Origin: Jiella flava
Lineage (GTDB): Bacteria; Pseudomonadota; Alphaproteobacteria; Rhizobiales; Rhizobiaceae
NCBI RefSeq assembly: GCF_017349315.1
Contig: NZ_JAFMPP010000003.1
Span: 62,001 to 126,000, forward strand
Direction: 5' to 3'
DNA length: 64,000 nt
The notes beneath the pieces are model-generated. The model had not been told where the DNA came from, ran no database searches, and worked only from the letters and a program-made list of their open reading frames with translations. How positions within the stretch are numbered: position 1 is the first letter of the stretch; the number at the start of each line of letters is the position of its first letter. A program made the position numbers and the translations under genes. Positions 7,610-17,150 of this stretch are shown one piece after another.

Positions 7610-7672
7610 GTAATGAGCCGGGCGCGCCGGTTCGTCAAGTCGGCGTCGCTGTTTCCGAAGGGGACGACAGGC

Positions 7673-9169
7673 ATGAAGCGACAAGTCGTATCGAACAAAT
7701 TCCACCCGGCGAGTTTGGCGCCGCGCCGCACGGGCCGCGTTCTCGCTGTCGCGTTGATGACGATGGCGCTTGCGGCCTGTTCGGAAAGCGGCGAGAGCGG
7801 CGGCAAAGGGCAAGCGGCGGCCCATGGCGGCCATGGCCGAAGCGGCCCGGTGAAGGTCGGCGTCATGACCATCGAACCGCAGCCGGTGGTGATCACCGCT
7901 CATGTCGCCGGCCGGGTGGTCGCCTTCAAGACCGCTGATGTGCGCCCCCAGGTCGGCGGATTGCTCACCGAGCAGCTGTTCGAGGAGGGCACCGAGGTCA
8001 AGAAGGGCCAGGTTCTCTATAAGCTCGACGACAAGAGCTATAAGGCCGAGGTCGATTCCGCCGAGGCGACGCTGCAGAAGAACGAGGCGGCCGCGGAATC
8101 GGCCAAGCTGCAATATGAGCGTTACAAGAACCTGTCGGCCTCCAATGTCGTCAGCAAGCAGAATCTCGACGATTCCCTGTCGACGTATCGCCAGGCCCAG
8201 GCCGATATCGCCGTGGCCCAGGCGGCGCTCGAAACCGCCAAGCTCAATCTCAATTACACCTCGATCGAGGCGCCGATTTCTGGCCGTGTCGGGACCAACA
8301 CCGCCAATCCCGGCAATCTCGTCACTGCCAATCAATCGACCGCGCTGGCGACGATCCGCCAGATCGATCCGGTCTATGTCGATTTCACCGAAAGCTCCGG
8401 CAATTTGCTGAAATTCCGCGACCAGATCCGCAAAGGGGGTCTGCAGCCTCTGGTGGGGCCAGCCCACAAGGGCCATACCCAGGTGTCGATCCAGTTCGCC
8501 GACGGCTCGAGCTACAATGAGACCGGCACGATCGACGCCGCCGATCAGTTCGTTTCCCAGACGACGTCGAGCTTTACCGTCCGCACGCGCTTTCCCAATC
8601 CGCACAACGTCCTGCTGCCGGGCATGTATGTGCGCGGCACGATCCGGCTGGCGATCGATGAGAAGGGCTTGCTGCTGCCGCAGCGGGCGGTTTCGCGCAA
8701 TCAGAAGGGTGATCCGGTGGCGATGTTCGTCAAGCCGGACGGCACCGCCGAAGAGCGGGTGCTCGACGCCTCCACCGATATCGGCACCAACTGGCTGGTG
8801 ACCAAGGGCGTCGCGGCCGGCGACAAGCTGATCGTCGACGGGCTGCAGAAGGTCCGGGCCGGGGCGAAAGTCGAGACGGTCGCGGTGACGATCGACGCCA
8901 AGGGGCTCGCCGTTCCGGTGACGAAAGGCGACGGCAAGGCCGCGACGCCGGCGATGGCCACCGATGAGATGACGATGGACGAGACGCCCTCGGCGACGGC
9001 AGCCGCCTCAGCCGGCGCGGCGGCCAAGCCGTCGCCGCCGCAGCCGCGCGGCGAAGCGGCTGCGGCGACGCCGGCATCGGCCAAGATTGGGAATGCGCAA
9101 GGGGCCGGGAATGCGCAAGGCAGCGACACGGGCGGTGCCAAGTCAGCCGCCCGCGGAGCGAAGGAGTAG
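7673..9169 (+). CDS. RND efflux periplasmic adaptor (AcrA/MexA-like lipoprotein)
   Basis: Membrane-fusion subunit linking an inner-membrane RND pump to an outer-membrane channel. ATG 7673 is preferred (GGGGA before it); the resulting N-terminus is a lipoprotein signal with lipobox L-A-A-C and acyl-accepting Cys36. The lipoyl/barrel-sandwich halves (VRPQVGGLLTEQLFEEGTEV and NLNYTSIEAPISGRVG) flank an alpha-helical hairpin, followed by the beta-barrel and membrane-proximal domains. The C-terminal 100 residues are Ala/Gly/Lys-rich low complexity, longer than usual. About 498 aa. The pump gene starts 5 bp after the stop. No outer-membrane channel gene is present here, so a shared TolC-type protein from elsewhere is implied. 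Confidence 0.92.
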   Translation: MKRQVVSNKFHPASLAPRRTGRVLAVALMTMALAACSESGESGGKGQAAAHGGHGRSGPVKVGVMTIEPQPVVITAHVAGRVVAFKTADVRPQVGGLLTEQLFEEGTEVKKGQVLYKLDDKSYKAEVDSAEATLQKNEAAAESAKLQYERYKNLSASNVVSKQNLDDSLSTYRQAQADIAVAQAALETAKLNLNYTSIEAPISGRVGTNTANPGNLVTANQSTALATIRQIDPVYVDFTESSGNLLKFRDQIRKGGLQPLVGPAHKGHTQVSIQFADGSSYNETGTIDAADQFVSQTTSSFTVRTRFPNPHNVLLPGMYVRGTIRLAIDEKGLLLPQRAVSRNQKGDPVAMFVKPDGTAEERVLDASTDIGTNWLVTKGVAAGDKLIVDGLQKVRAGAKVETVAVTIDAKGLAVPVTKGDGKAATPAMATDEMTMDETPSATAAASAGAAAKPSPPQPRGEAAAATPASAKIGNAQGAGNAQGSDTGGAKSAARGAKE

Positions 9170-9174
9170 GGCGG

Positions 9175-12100
9175 ATGGCGACATTCTTCATCCGCCGGCC
9201 GGTCTTTGCCTGGGTCATCGCTATCGGCATTATGCTGTTCGGCGTGTTGGCCCTGTTTCGCCTGCCGATCGCGCAATATCCGAATATCGCCCCGCCGTCG
9301 GTCTCGATCACCGCGAGTTATCCGGGCGCCAGCGCCGAGACGGTCGAAAATTCGGTGACCAAGATCATCGAGGAGAACATGACCGGCCTCGACGGCCTGA
9401 TGTACATCTCCTCCTCCTCGACCAATTCCGGCCAGGCCAATATCCGTCTGACCTTCGAGACCGGGACGGATCCCGACATCGCCCAGGTCCAGACCCAGAA
9501 CAAGCTGTCGATGGTCGAATCGCAGCTGCCGGAATCCGTGCAGCAGCAGGGCGTGACCGTCACCAAGGCCTCGGACGGCATCTTGATGGTCGCGGCGCTG
9601 ACCTCGAAAAATCCGGACTACACCTCCACTGATCTTGCCGACATGGTCGCGACCCGGTTGGAAGACACGATCCGGCGGGTCGACGGCGTCGGCGACCTCA
9701 ATATCTTCGGCTCCGGCTATGCCATGCGGATCTGGCTCGATCCGGCCAAGCTCGCCGAATTCCAGCTGACGCCCTCCGACGTCACCACCGCGGTGAAGGC
9801 ACAGAACACGCAGGTGTCCGTCGGCCAGCTCGGCCAGCTGCCGCAGGTGGCCGGCACCCAGATGAACTACACGGTGACCTCCCAGAGCCAGCTGGAGACG
9901 CCGGCGCAGTTTCGTTCGATCATCTTGAAGACCGAGGCCGACGGTTCGCTCGTCACCCTCGGCGATGTCGCGCGGGTGGAGATCGGCGCCAAGAGCTATC
10001 AGAGCGAGGCGCGCTACGACGGCCATCCGGCGGCCGGCTTCGGCGTCTCGATGGCGACCGGGGCCAACGCCATCGACACCTCGGCCGGCGTGCGCAAGGC
10101 CTTGACGGCGCTGAAACCCTCGCTGCCGGCCGATGTCGACATCGTCTATCCCTACGACACGACGCCCTTCGTCCAGCTGTCGATCGACAAGGTCTACGAG
10201 ACCCTGTTCGAGGCGATCGGGCTGGTCTTCCTCGTCATGCTGGTCTTCCTCCAGAACTTGCGGGCGACGCTGATTCCGACCATCGCCGTGCCGGTGGTGC
10301 TGCTCGGCACCTTCGGCGTATTGTCGGTCGCGGGCTTTTCGATCAACACGCTGACGATGTTCGCCATGGTGCTCGCCATCGGCCTGCTCGTCGACGACGC
10401 CATCGTCGTCGTCGAGAATGTCGAGCGGGTGATGTCGGAAGAGGGGCTCTCGCCGCGCGATGCGACGGAGAAGTCGATGGGCGAGATCACCGGCGCCCTG
10501 GTCGGCATCGCCCTCGTCCTGTCGGCGGTGTTCCTGCCGATGGCGTTTTTCGGGGGGTCGGTCGGCGTCATCTATCAGCAGTTCTCGATCACCATCGTCA
10601 CCGCGATGCTGTTGTCGGTGTTCATCGCCATCGTTTTGACGCCGGCACTCTGCGCAACCATGCTGAAGCCGGTTCACGGCAAGAAGAACATCGTCTTCCG
10701 GATCTTCGACACCGGCTTTGCAAAGCTCACCAACGGCTATGTCGCCGGGGCGGGGGGCGTCGCGCGACGGCCGCTGCGGGCGCTGATCGTCTTCCTGCTG
10801 ATCGGCGGCGGGACCTGGTGGTTGTTCACCAAGCTGCCGACCTCTTTCCTGCCGCAGGAGGATCAGGGCGTCCTGATGACGATGATCCAGTTGCCGCCGG
10901 GATCGACCCAGGACCGCACCAAGGCGGTCGTCGAAAAGGTCGAGAATTACTATCTCGGCAAGGAGAAGAGGAACGTTGCCAGCGTCTTTGCCGCCCTCGG
11001 CTTTTCCTTCTCTGGAACCGGGCAGAACAATGCACTCGTCTTCGTCAAGCTGAAGGACTGGGGCGAGCGGACCGGTCCGGGCCAGAGCGCCAGCGCGATT
11101 GCCGGCCGCGCCATGGGGGCCTTCTCGCAGATCCGCGACGGCACGGTGCTGGCGCTCTCACCGCCGGCGATCCGCGGTCTCGGCGCTTCGGGCGGCTTCG
11201 AACTCTATCTGAAGGACACCGGCAATGCCGGTCGGACCCAGCTGAACCGATCGGCCGAGGATCTGATCGCCAAGGCCAATGCCGATTCGGATTTGACGCA
11301 GGTGCGCCGCAACACCCAGGCCGATCAGCCGGAATTCAAGATCGACATCGACAATCGCCTCGCCGGGGCGCTGGGCGTCGGCGTGTCCGACATCAACGCG
11401 GCCCTGTCCACCGCCTGGGCCGGCAGCTACGTCAACGATTTCGATCAGGATGGCCGGATCAAGCCGGTCTATGTCCAGGGCGACGCACCGTTCCGTATGG
11501 TGCCGAGCGATATCGACCGTTGGTATGTGCGCAACGACAAGGGCGAGATGGTGCCGTTCTCGGCCTTTACCCGCAAGAGCTGGAGCGAGGGCGAGCCGCG
11601 GCTGGAGCGCTATAACGGCGTCGCCGCGGTGGAGATCCAGGGCCAGCAGGCCGACGGCGTCAGCTCCGGCACGGCGATGGACCGGATCAGCAGCCTCGTC
11701 TCCGATCTCGGCCACGGCATGACCATGGAATGGACCGGCGCCTCCTATCAGGAGCAGCTGTCCGGCTCGCAAGCGGGCCTGCTCTACGGTATTTCGGTGC
11801 TGGTGGTGTTCCTGTGTCTCGCCGCGCTCTATGAAAGCTGGTCGATCCCGTTCTCGGTGATTCTCGCCGTGCCGGTCGGCGTCTTCGGCGCCATGTTGGC
11901 CGCGCATCTGACCGGGCAGAGCAACGACATCTATTTCAAGGTCGGGCTTTTGACGACCATTGGACTCGCGGCGAAGAACGCGATTCTGATCGTCGAATTC
12001 GCCCGCGATCTGCGCGAGCGGGGCGAGGGGCTGGTGGAGGCGACGCTGCACGCGGCGCGGCTCCGGCTCCGGCCGATCCTGATGACCTCCTTCGCCTTCA

Positions 12101-12309
12101 TCCTCGGCGTCACCCCGCTGGCGATCGCGACGGGGGCCGGTTCGGGCGCCCAGCGGGCGATCGGTATCGGCGTGATGGGCGGCATGATCTCGGCGACGGC
12201 CCTCGGCGTCTTCTTCGTGCCGCTGTTTTTCGTCGTGGTGATGGGCGTGACCGGCCGGCTGAAGCGGGACCGCAGCGCCGGCGACACGGACGCCGTGCCG
12301 GCCGAATAG
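9175..12309 (+). CDS. RND multidrug efflux permease (AcrB/HAE1 type)
   Basis: 1044-aa proton-driven inner-membrane transporter. It begins with the classic M-A-T-F-F-I-R-R-P-V-F-A-W start. TM1 is followed by the large periplasmic porter domain, and TM4 carries the proton-relay Asp pair in GLLVDDAIVVVENVERVM. A second periplasmic domain and TM7-12 follow, including GLAAKNAILIVEFA. Length and motifs match the hydrophobe/amphiphile exporter (HAE-1) family. It is in an operon with the adaptor upstream (5-bp gap) and is likely repressed by the divergent MarR protein. Substrates cannot be predicted. A repeat element (12345-12430) lies just downstream and may serve as terminator. Confidence 0.95.
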   Translation: MATFFIRRPVFAWVIAIGIMLFGVLALFRLPIAQYPNIAPPSVSITASYPGASAETVENSVTKIIEENMTGLDGLMYISSSSTNSGQANIRLTFETGTDPDIAQVQTQNKLSMVESQLPESVQQQGVTVTKASDGILMVAALTSKNPDYTSTDLADMVATRLEDTIRRVDGVGDLNIFGSGYAMRIWLDPAKLAEFQLTPSDVTTAVKAQNTQVSVGQLGQLPQVAGTQMNYTVTSQSQLETPAQFRSIILKTEADGSLVTLGDVARVEIGAKSYQSEARYDGHPAAGFGVSMATGANAIDTSAGVRKALTALKPSLPADVDIVYPYDTTPFVQLSIDKVYETLFEAIGLVFLVMLVFLQNLRATLIPTIAVPVVLLGTFGVLSVAGFSINTLTMFAMVLAIGLLVDDAIVVVENVERVMSEEGLSPRDATEKSMGEITGALVGIALVLSAVFLPMAFFGGSVGVIYQQFSITIVTAMLLSVFIAIVLTPALCATMLKPVHGKKNIVFRIFDTGFAKLTNGYVAGAGGVARRPLRALIVFLLIGGGTWWLFTKLPTSFLPQEDQGVLMTMIQLPPGSTQDRTKAVVEKVENYYLGKEKRNVASVFAALGFSFSGTGQNNALVFVKLKDWGERTGPGQSASAIAGRAMGAFSQIRDGTVLALSPPAIRGLGASGGFELYLKDTGNAGRTQLNRSAEDLIAKANADSDLTQVRRNTQADQPEFKIDIDNRLAGALGVGVSDINAALSTAWAGSYVNDFDQDGRIKPVYVQGDAPFRMVPSDIDRWYVRNDKGEMVPFSAFTRKSWSEGEPRLERYNGVAAVEIQGQQADGVSSGTAMDRISSLVSDLGHGMTMEWTGASYQEQLSGSQAGLLYGISVLVVFLCLAALYESWSIPFSVILAVPVGVFGAMLAAHLTGQSNDIYFKVGLLTTIGLAAKNAILIVEFARDLRERGEGLVEATLHAARLRLRPILMTSFAFILGVTPLAIATGAGSGAQRAIGIGVMGGMISATALGVFFVPLFFVVVMGVTGRLKRDRSAGDTDAVPAE

Positions 12310-12344
12310 TCGCGAAGGCGCCCACGTCGACATGTCAGCGCGCC

Positions 12345-12430
12345 GTGCGTCCGACAGAACGCACAAAGGACGCGCGATCTGACTGATTCAACGCATTGGC
12401 CCGAAAATCGATTCCGATTTTCGGGCCGAT
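12345..12430 (+). repeat. Dispersed palindromic intergenic element, copy B
   Basis: Begins GTGCGTCC-gac-AGAACGCACAAAGGACGC, then about 20 bp, then CGCATTGG and a perfect palindrome: GGCCCGAAAATCG (12398-12410), loop ATTC, CGATTTTCGGGCC (12415-12427). It lies between the converging ends of the RND gene (12309) and the LuxR-like gene (12485). A strong hairpin here could also end transcription from both sides. Confidence 0.85.
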
Positions 12431-12484
12431 GGCCTTTTCAAGCCAGGCTTTGAAAGCTGATGGCCCCGGGGTGAGGCACTTCGG

Positions 12485-13396
12485 TCAGAGGTGGCTGTGC
12501 TCCTCGTCCGGGAAGACCGCGACGACATGCGAACTTGCGGCCAGTTCCGGCACGAATTGGCGGCGCCACGCCGACGACCCGGCGCGGTGCAGCTCGACCT
12601 TCAGGGGGCGCTGATTGCCGACGCCGTTCAAGACGATTCGCGTCGATTCACGGCGGCTGTTTGCCGAGCGGCCATGCAACAGCCGACCGATGCCCGCTTC
12701 CAGGGCATAGGTGTCCTCGCGATTGGCCAGCCGCAAATGGTCTTTTACGAAATTCGGGCGGAAATAGCGGGCCTCTTGATGCAAGGCTTCGGCGGCGACG
12801 TTCATCGCGCCGATCGACAATTCGGCGTCGAGCAGCATTGCCGGGGCCGGCAGCTGGTCCCAGACGTGTTCGATCAGTGTCCGGCTTGGCTGATCCGGGC
12901 TGCCGATCGCATGGGAGACGGTGAAGGCGTTCAAGAGATCGGGCGCCAGCCGCTGCAGGAAGATCATGATCGATGGCATGAGAGTGTGTTGCAGGCTGTC
13001 CGCGGCGCAAAGGGTCAGCACCCAGCTCTGCTGAACACAGTCATGCAGCACCAGTCCCGCCCCGACGACGCCGGCCGGTGGCGAAAGCTCGGGAAAGGCC
13101 GGATCATCGGTCTGATCGAGCCGCAAAACCACGCCAGGCTCGAAAGCCGGATAGCCATCGTCCCGATAGCCGTTTTCGGTGTATCGCAACCGTGCCCGGT
13201 TGGCCACGGACAGCGCCTGGCTGGATTTGAGGCCGCGAAGCGTCACATCCCTATCGATCCGCTCCAGCCGGGCCTCGACGCCCGGCAGGGTGGATTCCAT
13301 CGCGCGCGTCAGGCGAGGCCAGGAACAGGGGCATAGTGAGGACTGGCAGACACGCTCGCGAACGAGGTCCAACCGACCTGGAAACTGAATTAACAT
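12485..13396 (-). CDS. LuxR-like regulator sensory part without visible HTH
   Basis: About 303 aa (start uncertain; ATG 13396 or 13300, neither with a good ribosome site). The middle section resembles the sensor half of uncharacterised alphaproteobacterial LuxR-family regulators: a globular N-terminal domain, then a PAS-like segment around L-P-A-P-A-M-L-L-D-A-E-L (residues about 180-290). In those proteins a C-terminal LTxxE...HTH domain follows. Here the frame stops right after V-V-A-V-F-P-D-E-E-H-S-H-L, and repeat copy B starts about 55 bp further on. The sequence past the stop does not read as a HTH. Either a truncated regulator or a stand-alone sensor; resemblance is from memory, not a search. 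Confidence 0.5.
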   Translation of the reverse strand: MLIQFPGRLDLVRERVCQSSLCPCSWPRLTRAMESTLPGVEARLERIDRDVTLRGLKSSQALSVANRARLRYTENGYRDDGYPAFEPGVVLRLDQTDDPAFPELSPPAGVVGAGLVLHDCVQQSWVLTLCAADSLQHTLMPSIMIFLQRLAPDLLNAFTVSHAIGSPDQPSRTLIEHVWDQLPAPAMLLDAELSIGAMNVAAEALHQEARYFRPNFVKDHLRLANREDTYALEAGIGRLLHGRSANSRRESTRIVLNGVGNQRPLKVELHRAGSSAWRRQFVPELAASSHVVAVFPDEEHSHL

Positions 13397-13774
13397 TATT
13401 GCATGCCGTCAATAAGCCCCACGGGCATCATCCCACTCCCGACCGAAAATTACAAGTCGGTAATATTATGCCGGTTCGAATTCGTGTCGGTCGGTCGGCG
13501 CCGAGTTTGGGGCGCGATTTTTCGAGATTCAATGCATCATCCTGTCGCGGCCGCCGGGTCCAAAAACCTGCGCGGGCGCCCCGGAACGGGCCACGGTCGA
13601 GGGTCTGCGGCGGCTTGGCGGATCGGCAGGACAAGGCGATCGTCCGGTCTGACATCGACCGTGCAGAAAACCCGGCGGCGAGTCGGCGATCGAACGGCAA
13701 GGTCTTGATGGGGGTCTTGATGATTGACGCCAACCGGCGTATACCCGCCCCATATTCTCTGCGGTGATGTCGTG
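13397..13774. other. Non-coding stretch upstream of rimP
   Basis: About 380 bp with no convincing gene. Short frames on both strands here lack family resemblance and ribosome sites. It is likely to hold the promoter of the rimP-nusA-infB operon, but no clear -35/-10 pair with proper spacing could be fixed. Confidence 0.5.
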
Positions 13775-13806
13775 AGAGTGGGTCCTGCCGGTCCCGCTCT
13801 TTTTTG
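13775..13806 (+). terminator. Rho-independent terminator or attenuator in the rimP leader
   Basis: AGAGTGGG (13775-13782) pairs with CCCGCTCT (13793-13800; one G-T pair) over a 10-nt loop, followed at once by six T's. It lies about 125 nt before the rimP GTG on the same strand. There is no upstream gene on this strand for it to end, so a leader attenuator of the nusA operon, or the 3' end of a small RNA, is plausible. Confidence 0.7.
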
Positions 13807-13929
13807 TTTCGTCAGACGTCTCATCACGGCAGTCATGCCTGGGTAAAAGTGCCCGGTGAAGACTTCGGTTGCGGTTTGCAACGGCTGCTTCAGCCGGTGG
13901 CGGCTCCCGATTGTAGCGAGTGAGGTAGC

Positions 13930-14547
13930 GTGAGCGAAAGCGAACCGCGCATCGTTGAGGAACAGGGCCTCGAGGCCAAGGTCGCGAGCGTCGTCGAGGC
14001 GGCGATCGAGCAGGCGGGATATCGCCTGGTGCGCATCCGCATTTCCGGCTTGAACGGGATGACCGTCCAGATCATGGCCGAGCGGCCCGACGGCACCATG
14101 ACGGTCGAGGATTGCGAAGCCGTTTCGCGGGCGATCTCGCCGGTTCTCGACGTCGCCGATCCGGTGGATCGGGCATATCATCTCGAAGTCTCGTCGCCGG
14201 GAATCGACCGGCCGCTGGTGCGCCGCAGCGATTTGGAGACCTGGGCCGGCTTCCTGATGAAGCTGGAGACCAATCGGCTGATCAACGAACGCAAGCGCTT
14301 TCGCGGCAAGATCGTCGCGGTGACCGACGAGACGATCCGCCTCGAGCGCGACCAGCCGGCCTATGGCGAGCCCGCCGCGGTCGAGATTCCCCTCGATGCG
14401 ATCGGCGAAGCGCGGCTCGTCCTGACGGACGATCTGATCGCTGCCTCGCTGAAGGCTGACAAGGCGGCGCGCAAGCGGCGCGGCGAGCCTGAGGACGGTG
14501 CGGATGGCGAGGACGCGGGGTCGGTGAAGGGCGCTCGCCCCCACTGA
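13930..14547 (+). CDS. rimP: Ribosome maturation factor RimP
   Basis: Cytoplasmic factor for late assembly of the 30S subunit. It has the N-terminal alpha/beta domain, the [15 protein letters not shown] signature around residue 90-100, then the SH3-like C-terminal domain ([10 protein letters not shown]). A Lys/Arg and Asp/Glu-rich tail extends it to 205 aa, slightly long as in related bacteria. GTG start with an AG-rich upstream region. It is the first gene of the rimP-nusA-ylxR-infB operon, transcribed through the 13775-13806 hairpin. Confidence 0.95.
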   Translation: MSESEPRIVEEQGLEAKVASVVEAAIEQAGYRLVRIRISGLNGMTVQIMAERPDGTMTVEDCEAVSRAISPVLDVADPVDRAYHLEVSSPGIDRPLVRRSDLETWAGFLMKLETNRLINERKRFRGKIVAVTDETIRLERDQPAYGEPAAVEIPLDAIGEARLVLTDDLIAASLKADKAARKRRGEPEDGADGEDAGSVKGARPH

Positions 14548-14703
14548 TCCGGCGGGATACCGAAACAAACCGGCCGAAACGGATTGGCCGATATGAACTG
14601 GATTGCGGCGATCGGCCAAGATGGCGACGCGGCGGCGAAGAATGAGAGCGGCCGGGCGATCAGGGCGACAGCGGCGCGGCATCTCAGTCAGGAGAGATGA
14701 ACC

Positions 14704-16311
14704 ATGGCAGTCAGTGCGAACAGGCTCGAGCTTCTGCAGATCGCGGATGCCGTTGCGCGGGAAAAGTCCATCGACCGCGAGATCGTGATCGGTGCCATGG
14801 CCGATGCGATTCAAAAGGCCGCCCGCTCGCGCTATGGCCAGGAGACCAATATCCGCGTCGACATCAACACCAAGACCGGTGAGATGAAGTTGCAGCGGCT
14901 GCTCGAGGTGGTCGAGGACGTCGACAATCCGGCGACGCAGATCTATCTGGAGCTCGCCCGGGACAAGAACCCCGATGCCGAACCCGGCGACTTCATCGCC
15001 GAGCAGCTGCCGCCGATGGATTTCGGCCGCATCGCCGCCCAGTCGGCCAAGCAGGTGATCGTGCAGAAGGTTCGCGAGGCCGAGCGCGACCGCCAGTATG
15101 ACGAATTCAGGGACCGGGTCGGCGAGATCGTCAACGGCTCGGTGAAGCGGGTCGAATACGGCAATGTCATCGTCGATCTCGGCCGCGGCGAGGGCATCAT
15201 CCGCCGCGACGAGCAGATCCCGCGCGAGGCCTTCCGCTACGGCGACCGGGTGCGGGCCTATGTCTATGACGTGCGCCGCGAGCAGCGCGGGCCGCAGATC
15301 TTCCTGTCGCGCACCCATCCGCAATTCATGGCGAAGCTGTTCACCATGGAAGTGCCGGAGATTTACGACGGGATCATCACCATCAAGGCGGTCGCCCGCG
15401 ATCCGGGCTCGCGGGCCAAGATCGCCGTCGTGTCGTCCGATTCCTCGGTCGATCCGGTCGGTGCCTGCGTCGGCATGCGCGGCTCGCGTGTTCAGGCGGT
15501 GGTCGGCGAGTTGCAGGGCGAGAAGATCGACATCATCCCCTGGTCGCCGGAGGCCGCGGCCTTCCTCGTCAACGCGCTGCAGCCGGCGGAAGTCGCCAAG
15601 GTGGTGCTCGACGAGGATGCTGAGCGGATCGAGGTGGTGGTGCCCGACGATCAGCTGTCGCTGGCGATCGGCCGGCGTGGCCAGAACGTGCGTCTCGCCT
15701 CGCAGCTGACCGGCTGGGACATCGACATTCTGACCGAAGAGGAAGAATCGCAGCGCCGCCAGAAGGAATTTCAGGAGCGCTCCGAAATCTTCATGGAGGC
15801 GCTCGACGTCGACGAGATGGTCGGCCAGCTGCTCGCCTCGGAAGGCTTCGCGACGGTCGAGGAAGTTGCCTATGTCGATCTCGACGAGGTCGCCTCGATC
15901 GAGGGCTTCGACGAGGATACGGCCCAGGAGATCCAGACCCGCGCCCGCGAGTTCCTCGAGCGCCGCGAGGCCGAACTCGACGCCAAGCGCACCGAACTCG
16001 GCGTATCGGACGACCTGAAGGCGATCGACGGCCTGACCACTGAGATGCTGGTGGCGCTCGGCGAGGACGATATCAAGTCGCTGGAAGATTTCGCCGGCTG
16101 CGCCGTCGACGATCTGACCGGCTGGAGCGAACGCAAGGACGGCGAGACCAAGCGCTTCCCGGGCGCCTTGAGCAATTTCGAAGTGTCGCGGGCCGATGCC
16201 GAACAAATGATCCTGTCGGCGCGCTTGAAGGCTGGCTGGATCACCGAAGCCGATCTCGCCGGGCCGGAGAGCGAGGACGAAGCCGAGGAGGCGGTCGAGG
16301 GCGCGGCCTGA
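14704..16311 (+). CDS. nusA: Transcription termination/antitermination factor NusA
   Basis: RNA-polymerase-binding elongation factor. 535 aa: N-terminal RNAP-binding domain ([17 protein letters not shown]), S1 domain ([20 protein letters not shown]), KH1 and KH2 ([20 protein letters not shown] and [20 protein letters not shown]), and acidic C-terminal helix-hairpin-helix repeats as in other alphaproteobacteria. The ATG at 14704 has GGAGAG upstream. A gap of about 155 bp separates it from rimP; ylxR follows after 25 bp. Confidence 0.97.
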   Translation: MAVSANRLELLQIADAVAREKSIDREIVIGAMADAIQKAARSRYGQETNIRVDINTKTGEMKLQRLLEVVEDVDNPATQIYLELARDKNPDAEPGDFIAEQLPPMDFGRIAAQSAKQVIVQKVREAERDRQYDEFRDRVGEIVNGSVKRVEYGNVIVDLGRGEGIIRRDEQIPREAFRYGDRVRAYVYDVRREQRGPQIFLSRTHPQFMAKLFTMEVPEIYDGIITIKAVARDPGSRAKIAVVSSDSSVDPVGACVGMRGSRVQAVVGELQGEKIDIIPWSPEAAAFLVNALQPAEVAKVVLDEDAERIEVVVPDDQLSLAIGRRGQNVRLASQLTGWDIDILTEEEESQRRQKEFQERSEIFMEALDVDEMVGQLLASEGFATVEEVAYVDLDEVASIEGFDEDTAQEIQTRAREFLERREAELDAKRTELGVSDDLKAIDGLTTEMLVALGEDDIKSLEDFAGCAVDDLTGWSERKDGETKRFPGALSNFEVSRADAEQMILSARLKAGWITEADLAGPESEDEAEEAVEGAA

Positions 16312-16336
16312 CGGCGATCGGCACGGGGGTTGCGAC

Positions 16337-17059
16337 GTGATCGGCACGGCTGACAGTCACGAGCCGGCGATGCGCCTTTCTGAAGGCGAGTGGCCGGCGG
16401 ACGATGGGGACGGAGACGAGTTGAACCCGCGCAGCTGCATCGTCACCCGGCAGGCCCTCGACGCCGATGCGCTGATTCGCTTTGTGCGCGATCCAAACAA
16501 CCGGGTCGTGCCTGATCTGAAGCGGCGGCTGCCGGGACGCGGTGCCCACGTCTGCTTCAGCCGCAGCGCGGTCGAGGAGGCGGTGAAGCGGCGGCTGTTC
16601 GCCCGCGCCTTCAAGAGCGCGGTCGAAACCCCGGACGATCTCGGGGCGATGGTTGACGCGCTGTTGGTGCGTCAGGCGACCGGTGCCATGGGGCTCGCCC
16701 GCAAGGCGCGCCAGCTGGTGACCGGGGCGGCCAAGGTCGAGGCGGCGCTGCGCGCGGGCCAGGCGCTGGCCCTCGTCCAGGCGCAGGATGCGGCCGAGGA
16801 CGGGCTGCGCAAGATCGACGCGGCTCGCCGCGCCGGTCAGCATGAAACTGCTCGCCCCGTTCCGGGGTTTCGTCTCTTGAGTGCGGACGAAATCAGTTTG
16901 GCGTTGGGCGGGTGGAATGTGATACATGCAGCCATCCTTGCCGGTGATGCAGGTTTGGCTGCGTTGAAGCGCTTCGAAGCGCTTGCGAAATATCGGGGCG
17001 AGGACCCCATTCAGATGATCGACGGCGCCGGATCCGGCGACGCGAGCGTCGAAAGTTGA
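16337..17059 (+). CDS. ylxR: YlxR (DUF448) RNA-binding protein with C-terminal L7Ae-like domain
   Basis: About 240 aa, GTG start. The DUF448 domain contains RSCIVTRQALDADALIRFVRD and the basic LPGRGAHVCFSR motif, which in the solved family structure binds nucleic acid. The second half (G-A-M-G-L-A-R-K-A-R-Q-L-V-T-G) looks like the L7Ae/YlxQ-type RNA-binding fold, so the two proteins that are separate in Bacillus (YlxR, YlxQ) are joined here, as in many alphaproteobacteria. It lies between nusA and infB. Its molecular role is not settled; links to rnpB/RNase P and to transcription have been proposed for YlxR. Confidence 0.88.
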   Translation: MIGTADSHEPAMRLSEGEWPADDGDGDELNPRSCIVTRQALDADALIRFVRDPNNRVVPDLKRRLPGRGAHVCFSRSAVEEAVKRRLFARAFKSAVETPDDLGAMVDALLVRQATGAMGLARKARQLVTGAAKVEAALRAGQALALVQAQDAAEDGLRKIDAARRAGQHETARPVPGFRLLSADEISLALGGWNVIHAAILAGDAGLAALKRFEALAKYRGEDPIQMIDGAGSGDASVES

Positions 17060-17150
17060 GACCGCAAATGATCGGAAGCGCCTCATAAGCGACGCTTCCT
17101 GGCAAGACGAACGGCGCGGGGCCGATCCCGCGCAGGAAGTGGAAGCGTAG

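Noticed and set aside
7496-7672. Extension of the RND adaptor upstream of 7673
   Set aside because: It would overlap marR and its operator and would bury the lipoprotein signal.
13468-13485. GGTTCGAATTC, like a tRNA T-loop
   Set aside because: No acceptor stem or anticodon arm can be built around it.
13336-13767. Three short overlapping frames upstream of rimP
   Set aside because: They overlap on both strands, have no ribosome sites and match no family.
13537-16347. 936-aa open frame on the minus strand
   Set aside because: Antisense to rimP and nusA, both certain genes; high-G+C codon bias keeps the opposite frame open. No family resemblance.
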